Shown here piece by piece: positions 21,876 through 34,389 of a DNA stretch of 64,000 nt. How positions within the stretch are numbered: the stretch's first letter is position 1; the number at the start of each line of letters is the position of its first letter. Source of the DNA: Paratinospora sagittata. Lineage: Eukaryota > Streptophyta > Magnoliopsida > Ranunculales > Menispermaceae. The translations under genes were made by a program, and so were the position numbers. The stretch is taken from assembly GCA_035771175.1 (NCBI GenBank), contig CM069598.1, forward strand, positions 19,816,438-19,880,437. Direction: 5' to 3'. Below the pieces are notes generated by a model. That model was not told the DNA's origin, ran no database searches, and saw nothing but the letters and a program-made list of their open reading frames with translations.

Positions 21876-23779
21876 TGTTGATACACCCAAGAGGAGGGGT
21901 GAATTGGGTGTAATGACAATTTTTAATTTTTTCTAATTTCTTATGAGATTTCTTTACATAATTGGATTCAATACTTAAATAAATCTAATGGGCATAGAGT
22001 AAAATGCATAAAGTAAAGCACAATAGCATTTATAGTGGTTCGGCCGCGCCTACGTCAACTACCTAATCTCCTGATTAAGATTTTTCTAAATGCACTAATG
22101 AATCCTCTTACGGGTGAGGACCAAACCGTTGTAAATGCCCTTTTACAAGTTCAAGGCAAACCTATCCTTTTGCGGGCTAAGGATGAACCGTTTCTCTTTT
22201 ACAGGTTCAGAGATAACCTATCCTTTTCCAGGTTGAGGACGAACTTTTCCTTTTACTGGTTGAGGAAGAACCATGATCTTTTTGCTGGCTAAGGAACAAC
22301 CGTATATCCTTTTTTCGGGCTAAGGAAGAACCGTGTATCTTTTTTCCGGGCTAAGGTTTTCAAGAGAAAGGATGAAGCTAGTCTTGATTCCAACATTGGA
22401 ATCACAAGTGATATTAAATCATTTTACTTGGTTTGTTTCAAACCATGAAACAATCCAAAAGACTGAAAACAATGAATATAATGTTTGTTCTAAGTGATTA
22501 GAACAATTACAATGAAGCTCATAAATTCAAATACCAAATACAAGATATGAAAATTTAAGATCAAGGTGAAGAGAGGCCTTACAATGATTTATACCTTTCG
22601 TGCAACCATATTTTCCCAACAGAATGATTTTGAAGATGCTTTGAATGATGCACAATGAAAAAGCTTGAAATCCAATCTTCAAATCAACATCTCTAAGTTC
22701 TAGGGTTTTTGAAGTGGGAAAATGACTTGATCTTGAAAAACACTCCCTAGATTCACATGGTTGTCTCTCTTGTGTTTAAAATGGCCTAACTACTTGTATT
22801 TATAGATTAGAAACAAGTTATAGCCGTTGGGGGTGAAAAATCTGATTTTGGACCGTTTAAAACGTGCCCAGAAAAGTTGCAGAAAATTTCAGATTTTCAC
22901 ATTAACTCCCTCATTGTGCATTAGCTTGTTGATGCGCATTAGCTTTCTCATTGCACATTAGCTCCCTCAAGCGCATTAGCTTGCTTACACTCAATTAGCG
23001 TCCTGACTCATGACACAGTTTTGAAATTTTTTTCTTTTTCGAAAATATATGAAATGAAAACCAAATATAGGCATATAATAGCTTAAAATTTATGTAAAGA
23101 ATATTTCGGAACCATTGAAAACATTTCCAAAACTATTTGAGAAAGATATCAAATAATTTTAAAGGGTTAAAGTTTATTTGTACATACTTTGAATGTGAAA
23201 ACTTGGGTTAACATGATTTTTCAAAATTCTAAACACATGGGCTTATTTGGGCATCAAAATATGATTGAAATATATTTAGTTTGATGATTAAAACACTTTG
23301 AAATCAACAATTAAAAAATTAAACAAGATTTTGATAAAAATCAAATAATTTTGATTATTTTGAAAAACTTTGTAGAAATATCATTTTAATCAAAATTAAT
23401 GCAAATATGATTCAAAGTAGTTTAAAAACATAAATCAAACATTTTGAATACTTGAAAATCATTTTTAAAGAATACTTAATGCATGAAGTTTAGAAAGATT
23501 GAGCAATAGGAAATGTAAGAAGGTTACATCATAATTCTAGACACATAAAGACTCTCAACCTTTTTGTCTTCATTTCTTCAAGTTGTCCAAGCTTTAAGTA
23601 TGGTTGATCCTTTGTTTGAGAGACTTCTTAAACTTGAAGACTTCAATCTTGTATTGACTCTTTTCCATCTTTAGGTGCTGAAATATACTAGATAAAAATA
23701 TTAGCACCATTTGTTATATTGTTTGTAAGCATCAAAACACTTACGAGAAAAACTAAGTGCAAACCCACTTAGATCAACA
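21876..23779 (-). repeat. minus-strand LTR of a SIRE-like copia element
   Basis: Read on the minus strand, the purine tract AAAAAAGGGGGAGAT is followed by TGTTGATC (the LTR start, 23779) and the LTR ends GGGTGTATCAACA at 21876. Near its end is an array of about 35-bp units (22110-22370) built on CCTTTT-x-C-x-GG-x-T-x-AGGA, the complement-related form of the CACACCCGTAAGTTGAGAAA array in the plus-strand family. Confidence 0.65.
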
Positions 23780-24759
23780 ATCTCCCCCTTTTTTATGATG
23801 ACAAACAATATAAACTTGATAAACATAATAACTATATCATGCAAGATAGTATGATCATAAATATGAAGTATTAAGAACACACATACTATCAACCAATGAT
23901 GTTTATCAAGATTCAACTATTTTTCTTTCTCCTATTTCTCCTATTTTTCTCCCCCTTTGACATTATGAAAAAGGTGGGAAGAATTTTCTAGATTCCCATG
24001 AAGGTAATCCTAAATCATAGCATCAAAATACCGAAGCTCCCCCTTTCAAAAAGAGATGGAGACTCCCCCTAAATCTATGCACTCAAACTCAAGAGGATTC
24101 ATGACAACGAGTCACGATTAAGCACATATGAATGCATAACGATGCCATATCATAAGATACGCACATGAGATTCAAGGTGTAATGTTCAAGCATATGGAGA
24201 AATACAATATGATAAGATAAAAATATAAAAAGTTTTAGCTCATCATTCATAGGCTACCTAGATGATATTTTGGAATATTGCATAGCATAGCCAAGAACAA
24301 AGTCATGTAGATGCACAAAAGAATTTAAATTTATAAAAGGCATCTAGTCATGAAAGATAAGAAATAATTGCCAAAAAATGAATTCATAAAGAATTTTAGG
24401 CATAAGCAATCATTCTCATAGTATTCGGCATAAATATGAATTTGATAATCAATCCAAGCCTAATACAAAGTATGCTTTATCATGTGTGAAAAATTAAGCA
24501 CAAGCATACATTAAATTCCATAGCATAGGCAAAATGATTTATGATTAAGCAAGGTCTAGCTATCATGATTCTAATAAGATGCAAAATATATTTTTGAAGT
24601 ACACGACATCCATTAGATATCAAAATCGCAAGCAATTGATGCACACAAGGTTTAAGGTTTAAGCACAACATCAATGTCATGTGAAAATGGAAAATCATGA
24701 GCTTTCGAAAGTGTAGGCATATGTAGATATATCATATGAAAAACAAAGCCTAAAGATGA

Positions 24760-25962
24760 ATTAAAACAAAGTAGGACGCTTACTGCGAAGTAGCGCTCTC
24801 ATGAATTAACTCGTTTAATTGTCAAAGCAAGTTAGGACGCTTACTATTTGGTAGCGTCCTCACTTCATTGTTCAGTAGGACACTGAAGTTCTATGAGCGG
24901 CCTTAAAGGAACAAAACGACAAAAATGATATTTTTACTGTTCTGACTTGTATGTCCTTTTCGCCATCTTTCAGAACAACTTTTCGTACAAAATCAATTTT
25001 CTGTATTTGTAAGAGATATTCTCTGAATCACGATCGACGTATTCTAAAACTTTCCTTATTCGTGTATCTGGAGAAAATCAAAATACTAATGAAATGTGCA
25101 GTTGCCATTTTTGTGATATATTCTAGCTGTTGAGAGTAAACGTTCATATTTAAAATTCAAATTCAAATGAACAACAACTTCATCTCTACAAGTCTATAAA
25201 TACAGACACCTAACAATTTGTTAAGACCACCAAAAATTCTCTAGGCTAAAACACTTTTTGAAAGTTAGTCGAATTTTCATCTGGTCAAGAAAACGTTTAA
25301 ATCACTTTGTTTACAAAGAGTTTACTTTGAAACTTTACGTATTCAAATGATTTTTATACTCAGTTAACATTCTATCTTTATCTGAAAATCTATTTGAAAG
25401 TTTGAATTGTTTTCACTCAAATCATTCAACACTGTTTTAACTTATATCATTCTTGCTGAAAGAGAAATTTGAGAGATAGTTCATAGGATACAATTGTATT
25501 AAATTCCATATCTTGTATACTGTATCAAGGTTGTAACAATAGTTAGATAAACTACTGAGTTGATGTTTTCCATTCAACAAAGTTAGGTCGTCTCACACCC
25601 GTAAGTTGAGAAACGGTAGTTCTCACACCCGTAAGTTGAGAAAGCTTAGGTCAGTCTCACACCCGTAAGTTGGGATAGGTTGGTCTCATTCCTATAAGCT
25701 GAGCAGTGCAACAGTTGTTCTCACACCCACAAGTTGAGAAAAGGTGTAACGGCTTGATTCTCACTCGTAAGAGAATTCCTTATTGACAAGGTTAAAATTC
25801 TATCTGAGGAGGTTAGGTAGTGGACGTAGGCAAGTAGCCAAACCGCTATAAATCGGATGTGCATATATGTTTATTTTCTGCACTTTAATTTTGCTATTGT
25901 AATTATTTTTAAATTGTCTAAGTGTCCAATTCACCCCCCTCTTAGACATATCTGGGCCAACA
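24760..25962 (+). repeat. partial LTR copy, right part of the composite insertion
   Basis: It is homologous to about 26268-27489: GGACGCTTACT...AGTAGCGC repeats, a TATA box (TATAAATA, about 25195-25202), the CACACCCGTAAGTTGAGAAA array at 25585-25745, and the same U5 end GGGCCAACA. The first part of the LTR is missing. Confidence 0.65.
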
Positions 25963-27491
25963 ACTTACTTGTAAGTAGCAGCTTTCCTCTTGTCAACCTT
26001 TGAAAGTGTCAGGACGTTGAGTTAGTTTCAGCTTGCTGGAAGTTCTCTTAGTTTTTAATTGATTTCTATCTTTAAGGACGCTGATAGTTATAAGTTGAAT
26101 AAACTATCAGGACGCTACTTGTATGAGAGCACCCTCATCCTTAGAATCAACTTAATAACTTTAAGGACGCTTACTGTCCTTCGATGCACTTAATATTGTT
26201 TTAAAATAGTTTTCAAATTTCAGGACGCTTACTTGTGAGTAACGCCCTCGTACATTTAAGTGATTTTAAAACTAAGCAGGACACTAACTATCGAGTAGCG
26301 CCCTTGTGATTTAAGTCGTTTAATTGTCAAAGAAAGTCAGGACGCTTATGATTTAGTAGCGCTCTTAATTCATTGTTCAACAGGACGCTGATTATCTATT
26401 AGCGCCCTTAAAGGAACAAAACGACAAAAATAATACTTTTGTTGTTCTGACACATACATCCTTTTAGCCTCCTTTTTAGAATAACTTTTCGTACAAAATC
26501 AAATTTTTATATTTGTAAGAGATATTCTCAGATTCATGAACCACGTGTCTTAAACTTTCCTTATTCGTGAATTTGGAGAAAATCAGAATGTTCATGAAAT
26601 GTGCAGTTGCCTTTTTCGTGATACATTCTAGCTATTGTGAGTTAACATTCATGTTTGAAATTCAAATTCAAATGAACAACAACTTCATCTCTACAAGCCT
26701 ATATGTACTAGCACTTAACAATCTGTTAAGACCACCGAAAATTCTCTGAGCCAAAACACTTTTGAAAGTTAGTCGGATTTTCATCTGATTAAAAAAACAG
26801 AAGTTATTATGGTTTCAAAGCATTTTCTTTGAATCTCTGCTTATTCAAAAGATTTTCATTCTGAGCTAAATTTCTATTTTTATCTGAAAATCTATTTGAA
26901 AGTTTGAATTGTTTTTACTCAAATCTTTAGCACTGTTTTAACTTATATCATTTTTGCTGAAAGAGAAATTTGAGAGATAGTTCATAGGATACAGTTGTAC
27001 TCAAATTCATATCTTGTATATTGTATCAATGTTGTAACAGTAGTTATATAAACAACTGAGTTGATATTCTTGTATTCCAGAAGTTTCGGTCTTCTCACAC
27101 TCGTAAGTTGAGAAACTGTCTTCTCACACCTGTAAGTTGAGAAATGATCTTCTTACACCCGTAAGTTGAAAAATGGTAGTTCTCACACCCGAAAGTTGGG
27201 ATAGGTTGGTCTCAAGCCTGCAAGTTGAGCAGTGTAACGATTGTTCTCACACCCGCAAGTTGAGAAAGAGTGTAACAGTTTGGTTTTCTCCCGTAAGAGA
27301 ATTTCTTAGTGATAAGGTTTAAAATCCTAACTGGGGAGGTTATGTAGTGGACGTAGGCAAGTAGCCGAACCACAATAAATTGACTGTGCATATTTATTTA
27401 ATTTTTGCACTTTAAGTTTGCCATTGTAATTATTTTTAAATTGTCTAAGTGTCCAATTCACCCCCCTCTTGGACATACCTTGGCCAATAAT

Positions 27492-27503
27492 TGGTATCAA
27501 AGT
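27492..27503 (+). other. primer binding site, tRNA-Met type
   Basis: TGGTATCAAAGT lies three bases after the LTR end. It matches the initiator tRNA-Met complement TGGTATCAGAGC with one or two changes. Confidence 0.75.
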
Positions 27504-27545
27504 AGTGTTGCTCTTCAAAGAAATTTCACAATTTCTTTGATATCA

Positions 27546-28553
27546 ATGGCAATGACCAGAGACATAGTCATAGAAGTAGGTCAACCTTTGGATAGACCAC
27601 CTCCGTTCAATAAAGACTGGTTTGAAGATTGGATGATAAGGATGAAATCCTTTCTACGATCTAAGGATATCAGTTCATGGGAAATGGTTGTAAACGGTTA
27701 CACCATGGCCAACAAGCCTATTGAGCAATGGACAGACAAGGAAAGACTAAATGATAAGCATAACGCTCAAGCTGTCTATGCTTTGTACTGCTCTCTACCC
27801 GAGGAAGAAATAGAAATGGTAGTTCATCTTGAGAGTGCCAAAGAGATTTAGGAAACACTCAAATCATTTCACCGTGAAAAGATTAACAATCAAGATGAGA
27901 AACTCAAAGAGCCTGATAGACTATTTGATGCCTTTGAGATATCAGAGAGTGAATCTCTCGATACGACATGCAACAAATATTAATCCATTCTTGTTGGAAT
28001 GCAAGAACATAATAAGGAAATACCTGCAGAAATATCTCTAGTATATTTCTGTGATAAGCTTCCAAAGAAATTGAATGATAAGATAACTGTGTTAGCTGAA
28101 ACTGTTGAACCATGGGAAATGAGTTTAAAAGAGTTCTGTGATTTCTTGCAAACCATGGAAGGAAGGGATGAGACTAGAGACCTAGTTAGAACATTAGAAG
28201 AGGCACTCGTCCACTTCAAGGTTTTTGATAGTGAGTCAATTCATGATAACATTCAACATTTTATACGTCTAGTTAATGAACTTGAATACTTTGGCAAAAC
28301 CATCTCTCACTCTACTTTAATACAATACTTTCTAAACAGCTTCCTTGAAAACTGGAAATACAAAGTAGATTTTCTAAACGGGTTTTCAAATCCAATTGAA
28401 ATTAGTTTTCAAGAAATTGATTATATTTTGAGTGGGTTAGAAACTTCATCCGAGAGAGAAGACATTCTCGCAAATGCGTCAAGCAGGAACGGAAGTGAAG
28501 TTGCTGATGACCTAAACACAATTAGTCAACAATCCTTAGCGAGCACATCCTGA
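27546..28553 (+). pseudogene. copia-type gag (UBN2-like) of the pol-less element
   Basis: From ATG 27546 one frame runs 335 codons to TGA 28551-28553 with only two premature stops: TAG 27849-27851 in AKEI-W-ETL context and TAA 27981-27983. It starts with a copia gag domain (RPPPFNKDWFEDWMIRMKSF, then WEMVVNGY and NAQAVYALYCSLPEEE). The later part contains two related blocks, around ISLVYFCDKLPKKLNDKITV and LIQYFLNSFLENWKYKVDF, as if the second gag helix bundle were duplicated. No zinc knuckle was seen. Both stops fit single transitions (TGG to TAG, CAA to TAA). Confidence 0.75.
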
Positions 28554-29322
28554 GCACTTAATGAAAGATCTCCTGATAGAACGCCAAAAAGGAAGTCAAC
28601 ATGGAGAACGAAGATAATGAATTATCTCAGCTGCTTCAAAAAGAGACAAAGTGCACAAGTTGAGAACTTTGCAGTACCTTGAGGTAAAAGTAAAAAATAT
28701 GCAAAGGTATAAAAGTTACTCTCATCACTGCTGATTTTATTCGAATAGATATATCTATCAGTGATTATTAGAAAGAAATGATTATCTTTAATCATGCAAT
28801 GCTTAGAATGCTTAAATATTTTTGCTAATGATTAAATTATTGATAGTTGGTTGATGAAATATAATTTTTGATATTGTTTAGTTAACCATACGATACTTAA
28901 GTTTAATTGGTCAAATTTGATTAATATTAGAGTTTAAGTATCAATGAGGATGTTGACAATGTTTGAGGATGCTAATGTGCCCGAAGCCATTAGTTGTTCA
29001 AAAACTACTCGTCATAAGGAGGACGCTGATCGGTAGCAAACGTTAGATAAATTAAATCGCCTTTAGTGTGTGTCAGGAGCGAGCTTATCGCTTTATCATC
29101 ATAAAATCAAACCTTCAGTGACCTAGCAATCACTTTCCCTTTTGATGCCCTTGGACGCTTCAACGAAAACTTAATAGGAATCGCTCCAAGAATTACTGCT
29201 AAACCTTCATCTTTAACCTTTGGTAAATCTTGATCTCTGTTTATTTTTGAATCCTTTGATTCCTATTGTATTAGTTTTTGCCTTGTTGCCTCAGTTCTTT
29301 ATCTCTTATCATTCGATTTTCA
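28554..29322 (+). other. spacer where pol would be
   Basis: About 770 bp without a credible frame lies between gag and the accessory ORF. A GGACGCTGATCGGTAGC fragment like the LTR repeats occurs near 29021-29037. No protease, integrase, reverse transcriptase or RNase H motif is present. Confidence 0.6.
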
Positions 29323-32300
29323 ATGGCACCCCAACCCAACAAGCTTTCCCCCTTTTCTACAAGAAAGAGAGTTGCTTCTCCATCATCACTTCCAGATAGG
29401 AGTGTGAGACCCAGAACTGAACCAACTCAAGCCGAACTGACTGAGGAACCCACACCATCTATACCCACACCTCCTATTGAAAGCATGTCTGGACCATCTC
29501 ACCCACCTTCTTCTACCTAGTAAAGAAGAAAGGGAGACCAAACAGAGAAGCTCATTAACCAAGCCGTAATCGATGGATGTTTTGTTGATTTTGAGTTCTT
29601 CATTGACTATTACCTAGACATTCTATCTTTATTCAAGTTCCAAGGCTGAAAAAATTTACTTACCTTCAATTCGAAATGGTACCCCAGTCTCGTCAGCCAA
29701 CTCTATTTAAATTTGGTTGATAAACCCAGTTCTGGATTTACTAAACAATCTATGGTAAAGGGAAAATCTGTTGAGATTTCTCCCAGATTCTTTTCTGAAG
29801 TATTTTCTTTGCCAAGTGATGAAAGGGTCCACATAGTTTCATTCACTAAAAATAAAGTCCAGTATCCTGGCTACAATAGCCTCTCTGCCCTCAATCTTGT
29901 TTCGAAGAAAAAAAACCACTCGAGTGTCGACAAGAAACTCACAAATCAGTCATTTGAATTAATCCCCAGAATAATCCACAACATCATTACCCACATCATT
30001 CAGCCTAAAACTGGCAACAGGGGTAATGTAAATGACTTAGACTTATTTTTGATTTGGTGCATTTTGGAAAAGAAGAAAGTGAATCTCGCCCACATCCTCA
30101 TGCATGTGATGAATGCAGTGGTTAGCAGAGGAGGAGGTCTGCTATTTGGTATGTACCTCACTACTATGTTCGAGATGTGTGGTATTGATTTCAGTGGAGA
30201 AAGCTTTAAGGAGACTAGCATATACAACTGCATTAGTCAAACCATTGTGAAATTGACGAGATACACTTATGTCCCTGCATTGGAAAAATGGCTTCCAATG
30301 TCAGGCGTTCCACTTGAGGGACAATCTAGTGGAAAAAATGAAATAAGAGAAGAAGATGTCTCAGTAATGGAAAAAGAAGCTGTCCAAGCTTCGATTACTC
30401 AAGTTGAATAGGTTGTGTAATAGGAAGCTGTTACCACAGCTGACATTGAGCATGTTTCAATTGACGATGTGGAAATTGAATATGCAGAGCAAGCTGTTCA
30501 TGCTGAAGAACATCTAATGGAAGAGGTGACCCAGATTGCTCAGCCCGTTGTTGAAGAACATCTGAATGAGTCAGAAAATGCTGATGTAATCTTGGAGAAA
30601 ATCACCATAGAGAGAGTCAATGAGAACTTAAATAAAACCATCTCCAGGCCACCATATCCATTTGATATCCTTGTATCAATGGAATCCCAAGACTCGAAAA
30701 AGACTGAGTCTAATGGTGAAAAATGTCATGATACAGAGGGTGATGATCTGGCTATAATACCCTATTAGGGAGATGACATGAACGTAAAGGCTGTTGAAGA
30801 ATATCATATTGAAGATTTTCATGAGGCCAATGTTGAGTTCCAAGGTGAAGATGAAATGGAAAATATTAATAAGGAAAGCTCATTTGATCATGAGCCGCCT
30901 TTTTATCCATCTACCAGCGAGCCAATGGATGAATTCTTCATAAAAGAAGATTTCTTGAGATGAGTGAGAGAAGATCAAATTTTTGTCATGTCTCAGCTAA
31001 TGACTCGTTTATAACAAAATCAAGTTCAGCTGAAGAATGAGATATTGGCAGAGGTCCGAGAATCTCTAAAATCTCAGGAGAGAGTTGAGATAAATGAGAT
31101 GAAAGAATTTAACTCTCACATGATCCAGGCAACTGCATTGCTCAAGAAAGTGACACAACAAATGGACCAACAGTTAAATGTCATGCGATCTTTGCCTGCT
31201 TTATCAATCAAGAATGATCTGGTTAAGAACAATTGTGATGCCATGCAACAGATGAAGCCATTCATGAAAGCCTTCACTGCAATAATTCAACCAAGATCAT
31301 CAAGCTCTCAACCTCCTCAAGACAGACCTTAAGCATCACAGAGTTACTCAGCCTAAGCTACATCAAGCCATACTTCGAGTGTTGTGACTGCAGAAGCTTT
31401 GCTAAAGATTTTTGACGAACTTCAAAGCTTACGAGGGAAAGTGGTTGAGACCTCTAAAGATAAGTCCATTTCTGACACTTTGCAATCAGTTTTGGATGCT
31501 ATCTTGGATCAAGTAACTAGCAAGACAACGTTTGATCCAGTGCTGCAGGCCATCTCTAGTCTGAAAGAGAATTTAGATACTACAAGGCCAACACAAACAG
31601 AGGACGACAGACTAACCAAGATTCTCGACATGGTTACTCACGTTGTTGCAAAGCGTCACAACTTGGAGAACAAGATACCTTTCCTTTCCACAAGCATTAT
31701 GGATCAGTCATACACTATTATCATAGCTGCAGATTAAGTGGAAGGAGTAGTAGGCTTCTTTGAAGACCTCTTCAACACAATGAATAGTAGGTTGCATTCT
31801 ACTGTTTGGTATATTGGCTCAAGCATGGAACGTTTTGCAATGCTCTTTCATCTATTGGAGAAGAAAGGTGTAAAAGTCCCACTTGCACCAAGAGCTCCAG
31901 CCTTCACTCGTCTACAAGGACCTAAGGAGTCTGACAGACTTCTTTGAATTTTGGAATGTGAAGAAGAAGAAGCATCCAATGAAGAGCCTCTCCATAGAAT
32001 AAGCAGAAGAGTGTCTCCACCCCCGAATTCCTCATTAGAGACTTTCCCTGATCCCAAACGCAAGCGACCAATTAAGCCAGAATTTGAAGGTCATACACTT
32101 TCTCCTGAGTTTGCTCAAGGTCTTACGGAGCGGAAAGCTAAAGGTTTTAAACCTTATCCACCTCTTGATCCATTTAAATTTGGTGTTTCCAAACATGCCC
32201 ACGAAAAATTCGTTAAAAAATCTAGGCAGATTATTGTAATTGACAAATTTGTCAAAAGCTTGAGTGGTTCCTCAAAGCCACGAGCGCCAAGAAAACCCAG

Positions 32301-32385
32301 GGATTCTTAACATAGTTCCGGTGGATCCAAAAAGGATGAGGAGGCCGAAAGAAAAAGGAAGGGGAAGGGTCCCAATACGAGCTAG
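29323..32385 (+). pseudogene. long accessory ORF (env-like / putative plant transposon protein) with point nonsense codons
   Basis: One frame runs from ATG 29323 for about 1,020 codons with no frameshift but about 15 stops (29518, 29521, 29647, 30409, 30418, 30421, 30766, 30961, 31012, 31330, 31354, 31735, 31945, 32308, 32383). The N-terminus is Pro/Ser-rich. Residues about 131-320 resemble the 'putative plant transposon protein' domain and the env-like ORFs of SIRE-type elements (ELIPRIIHNIITHIIQPKTG, LFLIWCILEKKKVNLAHILM). A Glu-rich region and coiled-coil-like segments (31045-31700) follow. The end is basic with a Lys/Arg-rich tail. No signal peptide or clear membrane helix was seen, so an envelope role is not supported by sequence. 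Function unknown. Confidence 0.65.
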
Positions 32386-34389
32386 GCCTACCCACTTTTT
32401 GAAGTTTTCAAAAAGGGGAGAAGAGAATGCAAATATTAAGGCTAAGTTAGCTAAAGAGGGAAGCTACAAGTCAGGGGGAGTTCATCTGAGTTTCTGTACA
32501 ATATGTTGACTGTATAATTATAATCTTCTTGTATATTGTGATTGAACTCGTCTTGTAATTTATATGTTGAAATCAGATACCTGACATGCTTACAAATATG
32601 CTTGACATACTAACTACTTTAAATTCATTATATGTTTGGATGCATGAATATAATTATCTGCATGATCTATGAGTATTTGAAATCATAAAAAATGGGGAGA
32701 TTATTATCTCAATAAACCCCATGACATGAATATTTTGATGATTTCAAATATCTCCAATCTGTGTATCTAATGACCTTGTCAAGTGTTTTAGATTTATCAA
32801 GAATTAAGATTAAGGAGCTGAGCTCATAAGCCTATTGAACATCACAAGTAAAGTTTCGAGTCCTTCAATACTTAGAATGTAAAGTCTATCAATCAATTTG
32901 TTCTCAACAAGATTAAATTATTTTCATATTTTGATCATCACAACTTAAAGATATTTCTATATTTTTTAAAGTATTTGATTTGATCAGAAAATATTAATGA
33001 TTTTAATCATGTTTTATCGAACTTTAATCGAGAAATAAAAAACCGTTTATATAGTCATTCAGGACGCTAATGTTTTAGCAACGCCCTACTGGAATTGATG
33101 AGTCAGGACGCTCATAAAATATTAGGACGCTCAAGGTTGAATTGAACTGATTCATAAGGACGCTTACTTGTAAGTAGCGGCCTTCCTTTAGTCAACCTTT
33201 GAAAGTGTTAGGACCTTGACTTAGTTTCAGCTCGCTAGAAGTTCTCTTAGTTTTTAATTGATTTCTATCTTTAAGGATGCTGATAGTTATAAATTGAATA
33301 AACTATCAGGACACTACTTGTATGGGAACACCCTCATCCTTAGAATCAACTTAATAACTTTAAGGACGCGTACTTGTGAGTAACGCCCTCTTACATTTAA
33401 GTGATTTTAAACTAAGCAGGACACTAACTATCGAGTAGCGCCCTCGTGATTTAAGTCTTTTAATTGTCAAAGAAACTTGGGACGCTTACGATTCAGTAGA
33501 GCCCTCACTTCATTGTTTAGCAGGACGCTGGTTATCTATTAGCGCCCTTAAAGGAACAAAACGACAAAACTAATACTTTTGTTGTTCTGACATGTACATC
33601 CTTTTAGCCACCTTTTCAAAAGAACTTTTCGTACAAAAATCAACTTTTTGTATTTGTAAGAGATATTCTCAGATTCATGAACCACGTCTCTTAAACTTTT
33701 CTTATTCGTGAATCTAGAGAAAATTAGAATGTTCATGAAATGAGCAGTGGCCGTTTTTCTGATACATTCTAGTTGTTGTGAGTAAACTTCATATTTAAAA
33801 TTCAAATTCAAATGAACAACAACTTCATCTCTACAAGCCTATATATATATACCAGCACTTAACAATCTGTTAAGACCACCGAAAATTCTCTGAGCCAGAA
33901 CACTTTTGAAAGTTAGTCGAATTTTCATCTGATTCAAAAAGCTTAAGGTATTATGGTTTCAAAGCATTTTCTTTGAATCTCTGCTTATTCAAAGGATTTT
34001 CATACTGAGCTAAATTTCTATCTTTATCTCAAAATCTATTTGAAAGTTTGAATTGTTTTCACTCAAATCTTTAGTACTGTTTTAACTTATATCATTCTTG
34101 CTGAAAGAGAAATTTGAGAGATAGTTCATAGGATACAATTGTACTCAAATTCAAATCTTATATATTGTATAAAGGTTGTAATATTAATTATATAAACTAA
34201 TGAGTTGATATTCTTGTATTCAAGAAGTTTCAGTCTTCTTACACCCGTAAGTTGATAAACAGTCTTCTCATTCCCGTAAGGTGAGAAAGCTTAGGTTTGT
34301 CTCACACTTGGAAGTTGGGGTAGGTTGGTCTCAATCCTGCAAGTTGAGCAGTGTAACGGTTGTTCTCACACCTGCAAGTTGAGAAAAGG

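Larger units (their letters stand above)
21876..25962. mobile_element. composite insertion with two LTR 3' ends in opposite orientation
   Basis: The left end is TGTTGATACACCC and the right end GGGCCAACA. Flanks are gctta (21871-21875) and actta (25963-25967), one mismatch from a 5-bp duplication. The left 1.9 kb is a minus-strand LTR (23779 down to 21876) with its polypurine tract at 23781-23797. 23800-24759 is non-coding sequence of the same minus element. 24760-25962 is the plus-strand 3' portion of the host LTR family. The first and last few hundred bases are therefore inverted relatives of each other. Confidence 0.6.
21409..27489 (+). repeat. 5' LTR of copia/SIRE-like element, split by 21876-25962
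   Basis: LTR sequence occupies 21409-21875 and 25963-27489. It matches 32702-35887 (minus that copy's own insertion), including repeats of GGACGCT...AGCGCCC in U3, a TATA candidate near 26698-26706 and a downstream array of CACACCCGTAAGTTGAGAAA units at 27090-27290. It ends GGCCAATA (CA changed to TA). Confidence 0.8.

Noticed and set aside
29323..32385. Programmed readthrough of multiple stop codons
   Set aside because: About fifteen stops at former Gln, Arg and Trp positions is better explained by mutation.
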